Below are positions 63,461 to 64,000 of a DNA stretch of 64,000 nucleotides, piece after piece (positions within the stretch are counted from its first letter, which is position 1; every line of letters begins with the position of its first letter). Both the position numbers and the translations under genes were made by a program. A model generated the notes under the pieces. The model was given only the letters and a program-made list of their open reading frames with translations. It was not told the origin of the DNA and searched no databases. Source of the DNA: Nothopassalora personata (lineage: Eukaryota > Ascomycota > Dothideomycetes > Mycosphaerellales > Mycosphaerellaceae); contig CM066287.1 in the NCBI GenBank assembly GCA_033816765.1, forward strand, positions 5,580,001-5,644,000. Direction: 5' to 3'.

Positions 63461-64000
63461 ATGGCCACCACGGTAGCATTGGTTGGAGCGACAGGCTTGG
63501 TGGTTGGTTACATCGACCTCGCCTGGCTGTGCCTCCACCAGACATGAAAGCTGAGCAGAATACGCAGGGCGGCAACATCTTCAACACCCTGAAGCGCTCG
63601 GACAAGGTCGACAAGGTCTATACCTTCTCGCGCAAAGAGCTAGCAGCCGACGCCAAGGTCACGGCGATCGTGTCGCAAGACAGCACAGCATGGCCCGCGC
63701 AGTTCCCAACCCGCAGCGACATCTTGTTCTCCGCCCTCGGCACGACACGCGCAAAGGCCGGCGGCTTGGAGAATCAGGTCAAGCTCGATCGCGACTTCAA
63801 CATCGAGCTCGCGAAAGCGGCGCGGGCGGCGGGGACGAAGGTCTATGTGCTCATCTCATCGTCCGGCGCCAGCAGCTCGAGTCCGTTTGCCTACCCGAGG
63901 ATGAAGGGGGAGCTCGAGGATGCCGTGAGCGCCATCGACTTCGACCATGTCGTGCTCGTCAGGCCTGGCTTGATTGCAGGAACACGAGAAGAGGCGCGCT
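63461..64000 (+). CDS. FMP52: Fmp52-like NAD(P)-binding protein, truncated by window end
   Basis: Exons 63461-63502 and 63568 onward (65-bp intron, GTTGGT...ACGCAG); the window ends inside exon 2. Splicing joins MATTVALVGATGLV to GGNIFNTLKRSDKVDKVYTF, completing the GxTGxxG Rossmann motif. Then come SRKELAADAKVTAIVSQDST, ILFSALGTTRAKAGGLENQ, LISSSGASSSSPFAYPRMKG and VVLVRPGLIAG, matching Fmp52 and the CC3/TIP30 group. The yeast protein is on the mitochondrial outer membrane with unclear function. Divergent from the roadblock gene with 222 bp between ATGs. Confidence 0.9.

Overview
The window looks like nuclear DNA of a filamentous ascomycete (Pezizomycotina, probably a dothideomycete). Genes are compact and lie on both strands. 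Introns are mostly 49-185 bp with GT...AG ends and CTAAC/CTGAC-like branch sites. Housekeeping proteins read as clear fungal orthologues. No rRNA, convincing tRNA, CRISPR array, phage or intact transposon was seen. All spliced gene models were built by hand from splice signals, reading frame and family knowledge; no search was run.

Layout. 0-3.7 kb: edge of a basic Ser/Thr-rich gene, then a TAPT1/Emp65-type ER membrane protein. 3.9-8.5 kb: a decayed block with three broken genes in a row (SMP-30/lactonase-like, class 1A dihydroorotate dehydrogenase, SnoaL-like) and one intact small secreted six-cysteine protein. 9-25.8 kb: RBR-type ubiquitin ligase, maleylacetate reductase, ribosomal protein uS3, C2H2 regulator, short-chain dehydrogenase with a 15-nt exon, Whi5/Nrm1-like G1/S repressor, MAF1 with a 6-nt first coding exon, AP-1 sigma (APS1), and the regulatory subunit of glutamate-cysteine ligase. 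26-34.2 kb: a proline-rich orphan membrane protein preceded by a striking 560-bp field of ACAAT/ATTGT sites, a small CxC/CGH-type gene, URB2 (ribosome biogenesis) and MIC10 (mitochondrial cristae).

34.5-42.4 kb holds the most unusual object: five head-to-tail minus-strand genes encoding otherwise dissimilar, charged, low-complexity proteins that share a short N-terminal motif (roughly DPTV-x-V-x-G...G-x-W-I-L-R-x-Y...L-x-L-E-R). Two of them also share a second domain built around G-x-WHFL ... EPDTL-x-PTA. I do not recognise the family. One member carries a frameshift and another appears truncated, so the array seems to be duplicating, diverging and decaying.

42.5-64 kb: MFS transporter of the anion:cation symporter type, a 1442-residue F-box/zinc-finger protein over three exons, two cortical actin-patch proteins (ABP1 and a Ysc84/Lsb3 type) 2.8 kb apart on opposite strands, an Arg/Asp-rich small protein, NMN adenylyltransferase, two-domain glyoxalase I, 3-phosphoglycerate dehydrogenase, a LAMTOR2-like roadblock protein with a microsatellite-encoded Ser/Thr tail, and the start of FMP52 running off the right edge. 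The genes do not form one pathway; the order looks like ordinary fungal synteny interrupted by two accessory blocks, the decayed block at 4-8.5 kb and the paralogue array at 34.5-42.4 kb.
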